NCBI GenBank assembly: GCA_021802685.1
Contig: JAJZRM010000080.1
Coordinates: 1-9,741, forward strand
DNA: 9,741 nt
Direction of reading: 5' to 3'
Source: Deltaproteobacteria bacterium
GTDB taxonomy: Bacteria; Desulfobacterota; Deferrimicrobia; Deferrimicrobiales; Deferrimicrobiaceae
Below are positions 1-6,629 of the stretch, piece after piece. The position numbers and the translations under genes are program-made. The notes under the pieces are model-generated. The model did not search any database, was not told the DNA's origin, and was given only the letters and a program-made list of their open reading frames with translations. Numbering within the stretch: position 1 is the first letter of the stretch; each line of letters opens with the position of its first letter.

Positions 1-93
1 AAAACGCCTGAAGATCCCCGAAAAGTCTAAAAGAAATTTTCCCCCAAAAGTTTCCACTGGGCATCTCCCGAATCCGCGGAGGGAAGGGAGACC
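1..93. other. Upstream tail, no assignable gene
   Basis: No start codon and no recognisable protein segment lies here. The frame of the following gene has a TAA at 28-30 and then stays open to the GTG at 94 with no ATG, GTG or TTG between. Another plus-strand frame is open from base 2 across the whole stretch, and its first codons have the G/C-ending look of real coding sequence. The bases could be the end of an upstream gene (stopping at 28-30) or the damaged 5' part of the next gene. A T4-C5-A4 run at 37-49 is a plausible indel site. I cannot decide between these. Confidence 0.4.
78..90 (+). promoter_or_regulatory. Purine-rich Shine-Dalgarno region before GTG 94
   Basis: A GGAGG followed by AAGGGAG sits at 78-90, directly before the GTG at 94-96. 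GGAGG is 11 bases from the start codon and the last GGGAG is 3 bases away, so one copy is a little far and the other rather close. It is the only support for starting the next gene at 94, because no other start codon exists in that frame back to the stop at 28-30. Confidence 0.45.
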
Positions 94-597
94 GTGTCCG
101 TTGCCGTACTGCCGTTCCGGAATGAAAGTACCAGGAGAAACGCCGGGGAGATCCTTGCCCACCATTTCATCAGGGAACTTTCGAATGCCGGGAAATTCGA
201 CGTGGTCGAACCGGGAGAGGTCAGGCAGGTGCTCCTCCAGTCCAGAACGATCATGGAAGGCGGTCTTTCCCTTCCGCAAGCGGACATCCTGCGCGCCGCC
301 CTGAACGTGGACCTGGTCGTCACCGGCATCGTGACCGAATATCAGGACTACGTCGGCGGCTGGGGCAATCCCAAGGTGGAATTCTCCGCGAGGGTTTTCG
401 ACATGAAAACCCGTCAGATCGTGTGGTCCTCCGCCAGCTATAACCAGGGGGACGACGGGGTGTATTTCTTCAATCGCGGCAAGGTCAACACGGCGCACGG
501 GATGGCGTCGGAAATGGTCCGGTCGGTGGTCGAAAAGATGCACGCCTCCATGGAGGCGATTCCGGGGGAGCCGGTTCGCGCTGGTTCGCGCCGATAA
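94..597 (+). CDS. CsgG/LpoB-like domain protein, N-terminus uncertain
   Basis: The 167-residue product opens directly with a beta-strand VAVLPFRN (residues 3-10). An amphipathic helix then leads to FDVVEP (35-40) and VDLVVTGIV (72-80). This pattern is typical of the CsgG / LpoB / GNA1162 / TolB N-terminal fold found in outer-membrane-associated lipoproteins. Residues 95-112 (ending TRQIVWSS) fit the later strands of that fold. Known family members carry a lipoprotein signal before the first strand. Here there is none, since translation from GTG 94 begins in the fold itself. Either this is a cytoplasmic variant or the true 5' end is lost by a frameshift upstream. The C-terminal tail (VRAGSRR) is encoded by a 9-base direct repeat (GGTTCGCGC at 573-581 and 583-591). 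A promoter follows immediately, so the gene probably belongs to an upstream unit. A role at the outer membrane near the cytochrome operon is inference. Confidence 0.65.
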   Translation: MSVAVLPFRNESTRRNAGEILAHHFIRELSNAGKFDVVEPGEVRQVLLQSRTIMEGGLSLPQADILRAALNVDLVVTGIVTEYQDYVGGWGNPKVEFSARVFDMKTRQIVWSSASYNQGDDGVYFFNRGKVNTAHGMASEMVRSVVEKMHASMEAIPGEPVRAGSRR

Positions 598-602
598 TCC
601 GG

Positions 603-631
603 TTGACGAGACGGATGCTCCCAAGTAGAAT
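603..631 (+). promoter_or_regulatory. Sigma70-type promoter for the cytochrome operon
   Basis: TTGACG at 603-608 and TAGAAT at 626-631 are separated by exactly 17 bases. Each hexamer differs from the consensus (TTGACA, TATAAT) by one base. Transcription would begin near 638, giving a leader of about 73 bases before the foldase ATG at 711. The site lies just after the stop of the CsgG-like gene and before five closely packed plus-strand genes. I see no sigma54-type TGGC/TTGC pair in this gap. Confidence 0.6.
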
Positions 632-640
632 CCATGTATC

Positions 641-653
641 AAGAATGATTCTT
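641..653. promoter_or_regulatory. Palindrome AAGAATGATTCTT in the leader
   Basis: This is a perfect 6-1-6 inverted repeat lying about 3 bases after the predicted transcription start, with a T run at 652-656 beside it. The position suits a repressor operator. Read as RNA it is only a weak A/U hairpin (AAGA, loop, TCTT) followed by U residues, so it might instead be a weak terminator for the preceding gene. A 6-bp-arm palindrome is expected a few times by chance in a window this size, so the position is the only argument. Confidence 0.3.
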
Positions 654-696
654 TTTCCGCAAGGGAATCCTAATAATATCTTTCTCCCAGGCGCGC

Positions 697-705
697 AGGA
701 AAGGA
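697..705 (+). promoter_or_regulatory. Ribosome binding site of the foldase gene
   Basis: AGGAAAGGA ends 5 bases before ATG 711. It fixes that ATG as the start, rather than the in-frame TTG at 603, which lies inside the promoter -35 box and would put about 36 non-signal-like residues before the signal peptide. Confidence 0.75.
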
Positions 706-710
706 TTGTA

Positions 711-2411
711 ATGAGACGACACTCCTCGTACGTTCCCATCATGATGGCCCTGATTTTGCTGTTTGCCTCGCGCGCTTATGCGCTTCCCGCGGCGGCGGAT
801 CTTCCCAAATTCGGCGGAAAACCGGCGCTGGCGTTGATCAACGGGGAACCTCTCACGCTGGAAGAGTTCGAAAGGGCGTTCGCGGGGGTTCACGGGGCGA
901 TGGGGGACAATGCCGCAAGATCCGTGACGCGTCCTTCCCAACTGCTCGACCGTTTGATCAACGCCAAGCTGGTTCTGCAGGAGGCGCGGAACATCGGCCT
1001 CGATGAACTGCCCGAGGTGCGGGCCGCCGGGAAGGCGTTCAAGGAGGAAACGCTGCGATCGATGCTTTACGGCTACCATGTCCGGAACATCCTGAAACCC
1101 GACAAGAAAGAAGCGGAAAAGAGGTACCGGGACGCGGTGAAGGAGGTGAGGGTGACCTCCATTCTTTTCGACAAGGAGGAGCATGCAAGACGGCTGGAAG
1201 CGGAGATCAAGGCCGGAGGCCGCTTCGAAGGCCTGGCGAAAAACGCGGTCGCGTCGGGAGAGGCGAAAGGAAGCACGGAAGGACAGTATATGAAGTTCTC
1301 CTCCTTGAGCCCCGACATCGCCAAGGCCGTCACCTCCATGAAGAAGGGGGAAATCAGTCCGTTGATTCCGATCGGGAAACAGTTCGCCCTTCTGAAGATG
1401 GACGGGGTCCGTTACCCGGAAAACAAGGCCGCCCGGGAGCAGGCGGAAAAAGAAGCGCTGCAGGCGAAAAGGATCGCCGCGCTGAAAAAGTATTCGGACG
1501 GACTGAGGAAGAAGTACGTTGCGGTCGACCGGAAGCTGTTCGACAGCATCGATTACGAATCTCCCGGCCTCGAATTGGAGAAACTGCGGGCGGACAATCG
1601 CGTATTGGGGAAGGTGAAGGGTGAAAAACCGGTCACCGTCGGGGATCTGACGGCGGCCCTCGAGAAGAAGTTCTTCCACGGAGCGGAGCGTGCCGCGGAA
1701 GAGAAGAAGATCAACCGGAAGAAAGACCAGGTCCTCGATGAGATCCTGAACAAGCGGGTGGCCCTCCTGGAGGCGAGGAAGCAGAAACTCGATCGGACGG
1801 AATTCTTCAAGGTAAGGGCGAAGGAGAACGAGAACGGCGTCCTGTTCGGATCTTTCGTGCAGAAGGTGATCGTGCCCGACGTCAAGGTGGGCGACGAGGA
1901 GTTGAAGGCCTACTACCAGGCGCACATCGATCGATACACTTTCCCGGAAATGGCGCGGATCGACGGCCTGGCGTTCCCGGACAAGGGGAAGGCGGACGAG
2001 TCGATCGAAAAGTTGCGCAAGGGGGCGGATTTCCAGTGGCTCCGCGCGAACGCGGACGGGCAGGTCGATCCCGCGAAGGGGGGTAACCTCCTGGAGTTCA
2101 AGGGGCAGCTTCTGGATGTGACCACCTTGCCCGAAGGAGTACGGAAGGCGATCTCCGGAGCCGCGGCGGGGGATTACCGGTTGTATGCCGATCCCGGCAA
2201 CGCGTATTACGTGCTGAACCTTCTGGAACGGATCCCTTCCAAACCGATGCCCCTGGAATCCGTGAAGGGAGAGATGGAAAAGAAGGTGTTCGCCGAAAAG
2301 CTGCAGCACGTTTTGAGGGACTGGGAAGAAAAGCTGCGAAAGGCGTCTAAAGTGAAAATCTACGCCACGGGGAAGAAGCTGGACCGGCTCATCTACCCCG
2401 GGGCCAGATAA
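711..2411 (+). CDS. Periplasmic SurA/PrsA-like foldase, tandem degenerate
   Basis: The 566-residue protein has a Sec signal peptide (RR, hydrophobic 8-20, likely cleavage after AYA at 24) and then two halves of similar plan. Half one has a SurA-N-like start (INGEPLTLEEFERAF, 43-57), a helix at 78-99 and a parvulin-like domain at about 146-233. Half two has a shorter helical start (306-324), a helix at 341-362 that resembles 78-99, and a parvulin-like domain at about 414-508. The helical stretches 235-275 and 515-545 are rich in Lys and Glu. The parvulin signature is eroded: the usual VRHIL strand reads VTSIL, and the GGDLG loop is absent in half one and reduced to KGGNL in half two. Prolyl isomerase activity is therefore doubtful and chaperone function more likely. 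It is the first gene of the operon, 28 bases before the 26-heme cytochrome, which suggests that the cytochromes are its clients. Family call is firm; client is inferred. Confidence 0.85.
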   Translation: MRRHSSYVPIMMALILLFASRAYALPAAADLPKFGGKPALALINGEPLTLEEFERAFAGVHGAMGDNAARSVTRPSQLLDRLINAKLVLQEARNIGLDELPEVRAAGKAFKEETLRSMLYGYHVRNILKPDKKEAEKRYRDAVKEVRVTSILFDKEEHARRLEAEIKAGGRFEGLAKNAVASGEAKGSTEGQYMKFSSLSPDIAKAVTSMKKGEISPLIPIGKQFALLKMDGVRYPENKAAREQAEKEALQAKRIAALKKYSDGLRKKYVAVDRKLFDSIDYESPGLELEKLRADNRVLGKVKGEKPVTVGDLTAALEKKFFHGAERAAEEKKINRKKDQVLDEILNKRVALLEARKQKLDRTEFFKVRAKENENGVLFGSFVQKVIVPDVKVGDEELKAYYQAHIDRYTFPEMARIDGLAFPDKGKADESIEKLRKGADFQWLRANADGQVDPAKGGNLLEFKGQLLDVTTLPEGVRKAISGAAAGDYRLYADPGNAYYVLNLLERIPSKPMPLESVKGEMEKKVFAEKLQHVLRDWEEKLRKASKVKIYATGKKLDRLIYPGAR

Positions 2412-2439
2412 CGTTTCCACCATCGATTCGGGAGACCGT

Positions 2440-4419
2440 ATGCCGACCATCCCCTTCAAGCGGACCTTGGTGTTCTTGGGCCTGATCCTTACACTCGCGG
2501 GAGCGGCGTTCCTCGCTTCCCGTGAATCCTCCTGGGCGCAGCAACGGAAGTTCGAGAGGAAAGGGTGCCTCGACTGCCACAAGAAGTTTTCCGAGAAATA
2601 CCTTTCCATGAAGGCCCTGCACCCCGGCATGAAAGAGGGGAAGTGCGAGGACTGCCATCTCCGGCACGGGATCGTCCCCAAGCTGCTGCTGAAAAAAGAC
2701 GGAAACGAATTGTGTTACGGCTGCCACGCGAAGGAAAAGATCGGGTTGAACCAGCCCAAGGTCCATACGGTCCTCAAAACCGGGAAGTGCTCCTCCTGCC
2801 ATAGCCCCCACGGGTCCCAGGGGAGCCATCTCCTGAAGGCGGAAGGGGCGGAGGCGTGTTACCAGTGCCACAAAAAGGAAGCCTACGGGCAAAAGGTGGT
2901 CCATGCCGTCCTGCAGAAGGACGGATGCCGGGTATGCCACAGCCCCCACAGCTCCTCCCAGCCCGACCTGCTCGTGAAGGCGAAAACGCCGTTGTGTCTC
3001 TCGTGCCACGATCCCGGCAAAGGATCTTTCAGAAAAGCGCACGGGAACTATCCCGTGGAAACGTCTTCCTGCACGGGATGCCACGACCCGCACTCCTCTT
3101 CCCGGGAAACGCTTCTCAAGGCGAGCGCGCACAATCCCGTGGTCGAGAAAAGCTGCGACGCGTGCCACGCGTCGCCCGACTCCAAGACGCCCTTCGCGGT
3201 GACGGGGAAGGGAGGGGCGCTGTGTTACCAGTGCCACGATGAAGCCCAGCTGAAGGCGGGAGGTACGGTCCTCCACGACCCCTTCAGCGGAGGGGAATGC
3301 CTCTCTTGTCACGATCCGCACGCATCCCGGAACCCGGATCTCCTGGCAAAGAAGGGGAACGCCGTCTGCCTCGAATGCCACGGAGAGCAGGGGAGACCCG
3401 TGGCGAAGGGCCACGCCGCGTTGACGGCCGGGAAAGGGTGCCTCTCCTGCCACATGCCGCACGCCGCTAAAGCCAAGGGGCTCCTCACGGCGAAGGATGC
3501 GGACCTGTGCTACGCCTGCCACGCGAAGGTCAAGGCGAGCCAGAAGGCGAAGACGCAGCACGCGCCTTTCGCCGAGGGGGATTGCTCTTCGTGCCACAAC
3601 CCGCACGGCTCCGATCTCCCGGGAATCCTGAAGGACCGGGAGGACAAGGTTTGTTACGGTTGCCACGCGGATGCGGCAACGGGTTTCGTCAAGAAAAACA
3701 TCCACAAGCCGGTGCTGTCCGGAAATTGCAGCGCCTGCCACGGGGTGCACGGCGCGGAGAACAAGAATCTTCTGCGGAAGTCCGGGGCCTCCCTTTGTTC
3801 CGACTGCCACAAGGAGCTGATGAAAGAGGCGGCGGGCATCGTCCTCCACGACCCGTTCAAGGGAGGAGAGTGCCTGACCTGCCACGACGCCCACGCATCC
3901 GATTTCAGCGGGATGATCGTCGCGAAGCAGGACAAGGTCTGCTTCGAGTGCCATTCCGAGCTGAAAGATCGCTTGAAGGGGGGGAAGAGCCGGCATTCCC
4001 CCGTTACGGCCGGGGAGTGTACGAAGTGCCACAGCCCCCACAAGGCGAAGCTGAACAAGTTGACGCTCGCCCAGGGACCCGACCTGTGTCTGAACTGCCA
4101 CAAGGGACTCAAGGAGAAGATGCAGAAAGAGAAGACGCACTCCCCCGCGGGGCGCGACTGCCTCCGGTGCCACGGCCCCCATGTCACGGCGGAGGGGAAC
4201 CTTCTGGCCAAGCCCGTGCAATCTCTCTGCTCCGAGTGTCATAACGTGAAAGACGCGTCCTTCTCCAAGGCGCACTTCGACATCGACCCGGCGGTGATGA
4301 ATTGCATTTCCTGCCATACGCCGCATGCTTCGAAAGACCCGAAATTCTTCAAGGAGAAAGTCCACGCGCCCTTCGCGGGACGTTCCTGCGAGGATTGCCA
4401 CCTTCCGGCAAAGCGCTGA
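2440..4419 (+). CDS. Exported 26-heme c-type cytochrome (doubled CxxCH family)
   Basis: The 659-residue protein contains 26 CxxCH heme-attachment motifs, the first at residue 43 and the last at 650. That is about one heme per 24 residues of mature protein. A Sec signal peptide (KR, then VFLGLILTLAGAAFLA) probably ends after SWA at 33. There is no lipobox and no membrane segment afterwards. Most hemes come in pairs: a CxxCH, about 25 residues with an HxP-type histidine, then a CxxCHxPH followed by Ser/Ala and a LL step. After the CHxPH-type hemes the next motif is 23 residues on in 10 of 12 cases and 28 in the other two. Mature non-motif histidines number 27, enough for bis-His ligation of every heme. 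The protein is Lys-rich. The start at ATG 2440 has GGGAG 5 bases upstream. Location beyond the inner membrane is supported; periplasmic versus cell-surface or filament is not resolved by sequence. Confidence 0.93.
   Translation: MPTIPFKRTLVFLGLILTLAGAAFLASRESSWAQQRKFERKGCLDCHKKFSEKYLSMKALHPGMKEGKCEDCHLRHGIVPKLLLKKDGNELCYGCHAKEKIGLNQPKVHTVLKTGKCSSCHSPHGSQGSHLLKAEGAEACYQCHKKEAYGQKVVHAVLQKDGCRVCHSPHSSSQPDLLVKAKTPLCLSCHDPGKGSFRKAHGNYPVETSSCTGCHDPHSSSRETLLKASAHNPVVEKSCDACHASPDSKTPFAVTGKGGALCYQCHDEAQLKAGGTVLHDPFSGGECLSCHDPHASRNPDLLAKKGNAVCLECHGEQGRPVAKGHAALTAGKGCLSCHMPHAAKAKGLLTAKDADLCYACHAKVKASQKAKTQHAPFAEGDCSSCHNPHGSDLPGILKDREDKVCYGCHADAATGFVKKNIHKPVLSGNCSACHGVHGAENKNLLRKSGASLCSDCHKELMKEAAGIVLHDPFKGGECLTCHDAHASDFSGMIVAKQDKVCFECHSELKDRLKGGKSRHSPVTAGECTKCHSPHKAKLNKLTLAQGPDLCLNCHKGLKEKMQKEKTHSPAGRDCLRCHGPHVTAEGNLLAKPVQSLCSECHNVKDASFSKAHFDIDPAVMNCISCHTPHASKDPKFFKEKVHAPFAGRSCEDCHLPAKR
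3268..3327 (+). repeat. Internal DNA repeat copy 1 (heme 11 region)
   Basis: These 60 bases match 3841-3900 at 48 of 60 positions by hand count, without gaps and in the same codon phase (offset 573 bases, 191 codons). Both copies encode the VLHDPF...GGEC...CHD..HAS segment around a CHxxH heme. The level of identity exceeds that between most other heme pairs in the gene and suggests a relatively late duplication of an eight-heme block. Confidence 0.7.
3841..3900 (+). repeat. Internal DNA repeat copy 2 (heme 19 region)
   Basis: This is the partner of 3268-3327 (80 percent identity by hand count). Most differences are third-codon-position changes, with a few replacements: Ser to Lys, Ser to Thr and Pro to Ala (the CHDAH variant of CHDPH). 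Confidence 0.7.
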
Positions 4420-4420
4420 C

Positions 4421-4426
4421 AGGGGA
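4421..4426 (+). promoter_or_regulatory. Ribosome binding site of the 16-heme cytochrome gene
   Basis: AGGGGA lies 6 bases before ATG 4433. It decides the start: the in-frame ATG at 4325 would lie inside the preceding gene and prepend 36 residues without any signal-peptide character, whereas 4433 begins directly with a signal peptide. Confidence 0.75.
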
Positions 4427-4432
4427 CAAAAC

Positions 4433-5704
4433 ATGACGCTTCGAGCCAAGACCGCTCTGGTCCTTATCGCGATCGTTTGCACGATGGCGGTTTCGTCGTC
4501 GCACGCCCAGGACAAGTTCCGCCTGAAACCCGGTGCGAAGGGGAAGGTCTGCCTGGACTGCCACGAGACGTTCAAGGAGAAACTGAAGGCGCCGTTCGTC
4601 CATACGCCGGTGAAGGCGGGCGACTGCTCCGACTGCCACAACCCGCACGCCTCCTCCCACGGCAAGCTCCTGTCGGAGGGCGTGAACCGGATCTGCTTCT
4701 CGTGCCATGAGGGGATCGTCCCGGAGAAAGCGCGCAGCGCCCATAAGGTGGTGACGGAAGGCAACTGCGTGAAGTGCCACGATCCCCACGCGGCGAAAAA
4801 CCGGAATAACCTGCTGCAGGCCGGGAACGAGCTCTGTTTCGGCTGCCACCAGCGCATCGCCAAGGAAGTCGCCGGGAACAAGTTCAAGCATAACCCCGTG
4901 GAGAAGGGGTGCCTCAACTGCCATACGCCGCACGGATCGGCGAAGACGATGTCACTCCTCAAGTCCGACGTTCCCGGCATCTGCGTCGCCTGCCACAAGC
5001 CGGACGCTCCATCCTTCGTGAAGCAGCACATGGGATACCCCGTGGCGAAGTCGAACTGCTCCTCCTGCCACGATCCCCACGGTTCCGGCAGCCGCGGGAT
5101 CCTTTGGGGGAAGCCGCACCAACCCGTGGTGAACAAGATGTGCAACCAGTGCCACCTGGACCCGTCTTCCCCTAACGCCCTGAAAACCCGCAAGGCGGGG
5201 TTGGACCTCTGCCGCGGATGCCACAACGCCAAGATGAACGAAATCCTCGGGAAGAAACGCGTTCACTGGCCGGTGGTGGACAAGATGTCGTGCGAGAACT
5301 GCCACCGCCCGCACGCTTCCAGGGAAAGCGACCTGCTGAAAGGGACGCAGCTCGCCCTTTGCGGGGAGTGCCACCGGGACACCATCGAGCGGCTGGACAA
5401 ATCCGCCGTGAAGCACAAGCCGGCCCAGGAGGGGAATTGCACGAAGTGCCATCTCCCGCACTCCTCGAACAACGTCTCCCTGCTGGACAACACGAACTCG
5501 ATCAACCTGTGCGGCACCTGCCACGACTGGCAGAAACACTCCTCCCACCCGATCGGCGAAAAGGCGGCCGACAAGAGGAACCGGAACATCACCATGGACT
5601 GCATGAGCTGCCACGCTCCGCACGGGTCGGATCAGAAGCGGTTCACGTGGTATGACGTAAAGATGGAGCTTTGCGTGCAGTGCCACGAACAATACAAGAG
5701 GTGA
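4433..5704 (+). CDS. Exported 16-heme c-type cytochrome (doubled CxxCH family)
   Basis: The 423-residue protein carries 16 CxxCH motifs between residues 40 and 418. The Sec signal peptide spans 1-25 with likely cleavage after SSSHA. The Cys at 16 lies inside the hydrophobic core and does not fit a lipobox. Seven hemes are of the CHxPH type. After signal removal, 17 non-motif histidines remain for 16 hemes, so bis-His ligation is possible throughout. It is a paralogue of the neighbouring 26-heme protein: both begin with a KGxxCLDCH...F.EK block. Hemes 7 to 10 have identical spacing in both (25, 28, 23) and share SF.K.H, YPV, CHDPH and PVV.K landmarks. From heme 10 on, spacing is looser (up to 30 residues), and the C-terminus lacks the regular repeats of the larger protein. 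The gene is 13 bases after its partner and 4 bases before the propeller gene, so all three are probably co-expressed. Electron transfer role is firm; subunit or filament status is unknown. Confidence 0.92.
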   Translation: MTLRAKTALVLIAIVCTMAVSSSHAQDKFRLKPGAKGKVCLDCHETFKEKLKAPFVHTPVKAGDCSDCHNPHASSHGKLLSEGVNRICFSCHEGIVPEKARSAHKVVTEGNCVKCHDPHAAKNRNNLLQAGNELCFGCHQRIAKEVAGNKFKHNPVEKGCLNCHTPHGSAKTMSLLKSDVPGICVACHKPDAPSFVKQHMGYPVAKSNCSSCHDPHGSGSRGILWGKPHQPVVNKMCNQCHLDPSSPNALKTRKAGLDLCRGCHNAKMNEILGKKRVHWPVVDKMSCENCHRPHASRESDLLKGTQLALCGECHRDTIERLDKSAVKHKPAQEGNCTKCHLPHSSNNVSLLDNTNSINLCGTCHDWQKHSSHPIGEKAADKRNRNITMDCMSCHAPHGSDQKRFTWYDVKMELCVQCHEQYKR

Positions 5705-5708
5705 CCCG

Positions 5709-6611
5709 ATGCGCAGCGCCATGAAGAAGGTTTTTTTCACCTCGATCCTCCTTGCGGCCGCCGCCGGCTCCCATGCCGCCGAACCGCTGAAGTTCAAGCA
5801 GATGGCTCCGATCTACGTGGACGGGAAAGGTGCGGGGATCCGGCAGCCGGAAGGCGTTTCCTGCAAGGGGAACGCCCTGGTCGTGGCGGACACCGGGAAC
5901 GGCCGGCTCCTGCGGTACACGATCGCGGGGGACGCCTGGACGCCCAGCGGCGAGATCGTTCTCCCCCAGTTGCCGTACCCGATCCGCGTGGACATGAATA
6001 CGAAGGGTGAGATTTTTGCGCTGGACGGCAGCTCGCGCAAGATCGCGCGCATCGCCCCGACCGGGGAATTCCTGGGTTACGTCGCCCCGGCGGGCGAGGT
6101 GCAGGGAACCATCGTGCCGCGAAGCCTGCGGGTCGACCGGGACGGCAACCTGTACCTGCTGGACGTGGGTTCCGCCCGAGTTCTCTCGATGGATCCGTCG
6201 GGGAAGGTCCTCCGGGAGATCCCTTTCCCGAAAGAATACGGCTTCTTTTCGGATTTGGCCGTGGATGCGGGAGGGAACGTCCTTCTCCTGGATAGTGTCC
6301 GGAAGAGGGTTTTCAAGGCGGCGAAAGCCTCTACGGAGACGCGCCCACTCTCGGAATCCCTCAAGGAGGAAGCGTATTTTCCCACCGCCATCGCAACGGA
6401 CCGGCAGGGAACGATCTTCCTGGTCGATCAGAACGGCGACGGGGTCGTCATCCTCGGTCCCGACGGATCGTTCAAGGGGAGGAGGCTGAGCATGGGCTGG
6501 AAGGACGGCTTCCTCCGCTACCCCGCGCAGATGTGCATCACGGAAAACGGAACCGCGTTCATCGCGGACCGCGGGAACAACCGGGTCGACGGTTTCCTGA
6601 TCACGGAATAG
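5709..6611 (+). CDS. Periplasmic six-bladed NHL beta-propeller protein
   Basis: The 300-residue protein has a signal peptide (MKKVFFTSILLAAAAGSHA within residues 5-23, likely cleavage after SHA). Six NHL-type blades follow, each with a hydrophobic strand, a D-x-x-G turn, a LD/AD strand and a R-V strand. They start near residues 45, 90, 137, 180, 225 and 270. Examples are VADTGNGRLLRY (58-70), LYLLDVGSARVLSMDPSG (148-165) and FIADRGNNRVDGFL (284-297). No heme motif is present, and the only mature cysteines (52 and 276) are not in CxxC. Such propellers usually bind proteins or glycans. Together with multiheme cytochromes, the nearest known analogue in kind is the propeller-like OscD of the Geobacter osc cluster (from memory). 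ATG 5709 is preferred over ATG 5721 because GAGGTGA ends 4 bases upstream and overlaps the preceding stop, indicating translational coupling. The 5721 start would give a more typical MKK signal start but has no well-spaced Shine-Dalgarno. Confidence 0.87.
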   Translation: MRSAMKKVFFTSILLAAAAGSHAAEPLKFKQMAPIYVDGKGAGIRQPEGVSCKGNALVVADTGNGRLLRYTIAGDAWTPSGEIVLPQLPYPIRVDMNTKGEIFALDGSSRKIARIAPTGEFLGYVAPAGEVQGTIVPRSLRVDRDGNLYLLDVGSARVLSMDPSGKVLREIPFPKEYGFFSDLAVDAGGNVLLLDSVRKRVFKAAKASTETRPLSESLKEEAYFPTAIATDRQGTIFLVDQNGDGVVILGPDGSFKGRRLSMGWKDGFLRYPAQMCITENGTAFIADRGNNRVDGFLITE

Positions 6612-6629
6612 GCCCGGATCTCCCGTCCC

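Noticed and set aside
663..688. GGGA...TCCC pairing in the leader as a riboswitch or attenuator stem
   Set aside because: There are only four base pairs across an 18-base AT-rich loop, with no supporting structure or conserved motif.
603..710. Earlier TTG start (603) for the foldase
   Set aside because: It overlaps the promoter -35 box, lacks a ribosome binding site, and would place 36 residues before an ideal signal peptide beginning at ATG 711.
639..2681. 680-codon minus-strand frame opposite the foldase
   Set aside because: It lies antisense to a gene with signal peptide, ribosome binding site and recognisable domains. The translation is Arg/Leu/Pro-rich without motifs, as expected for a shadow of G/C-ending codons.
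2440..4419. Regular repeats considered as a CRISPR or satellite-type DNA array
   Set aside because: The periodicity is at the protein level (CxxCH units) with varied codons and uneven spacing in bases. There are no identical direct repeats with unique spacers.
4325..4432. Earlier ATG start (4325) for the 16-heme cytochrome
   Set aside because: It lies within the preceding gene and adds an Arg-rich non-signal stretch. ATG 4433 has a Shine-Dalgarno and begins with a proper signal peptide.
2389..5232. 947-codon open frame on the minus strand opposite both cytochrome genes
   Set aside because: It is a shadow of GC-rich, strongly repeated CxxCH coding sequence. Its translation has low-complexity W/F/R repeats mirroring Cys-His codons, no fold signature, and it overlaps genes with unequivocal heme motifs.
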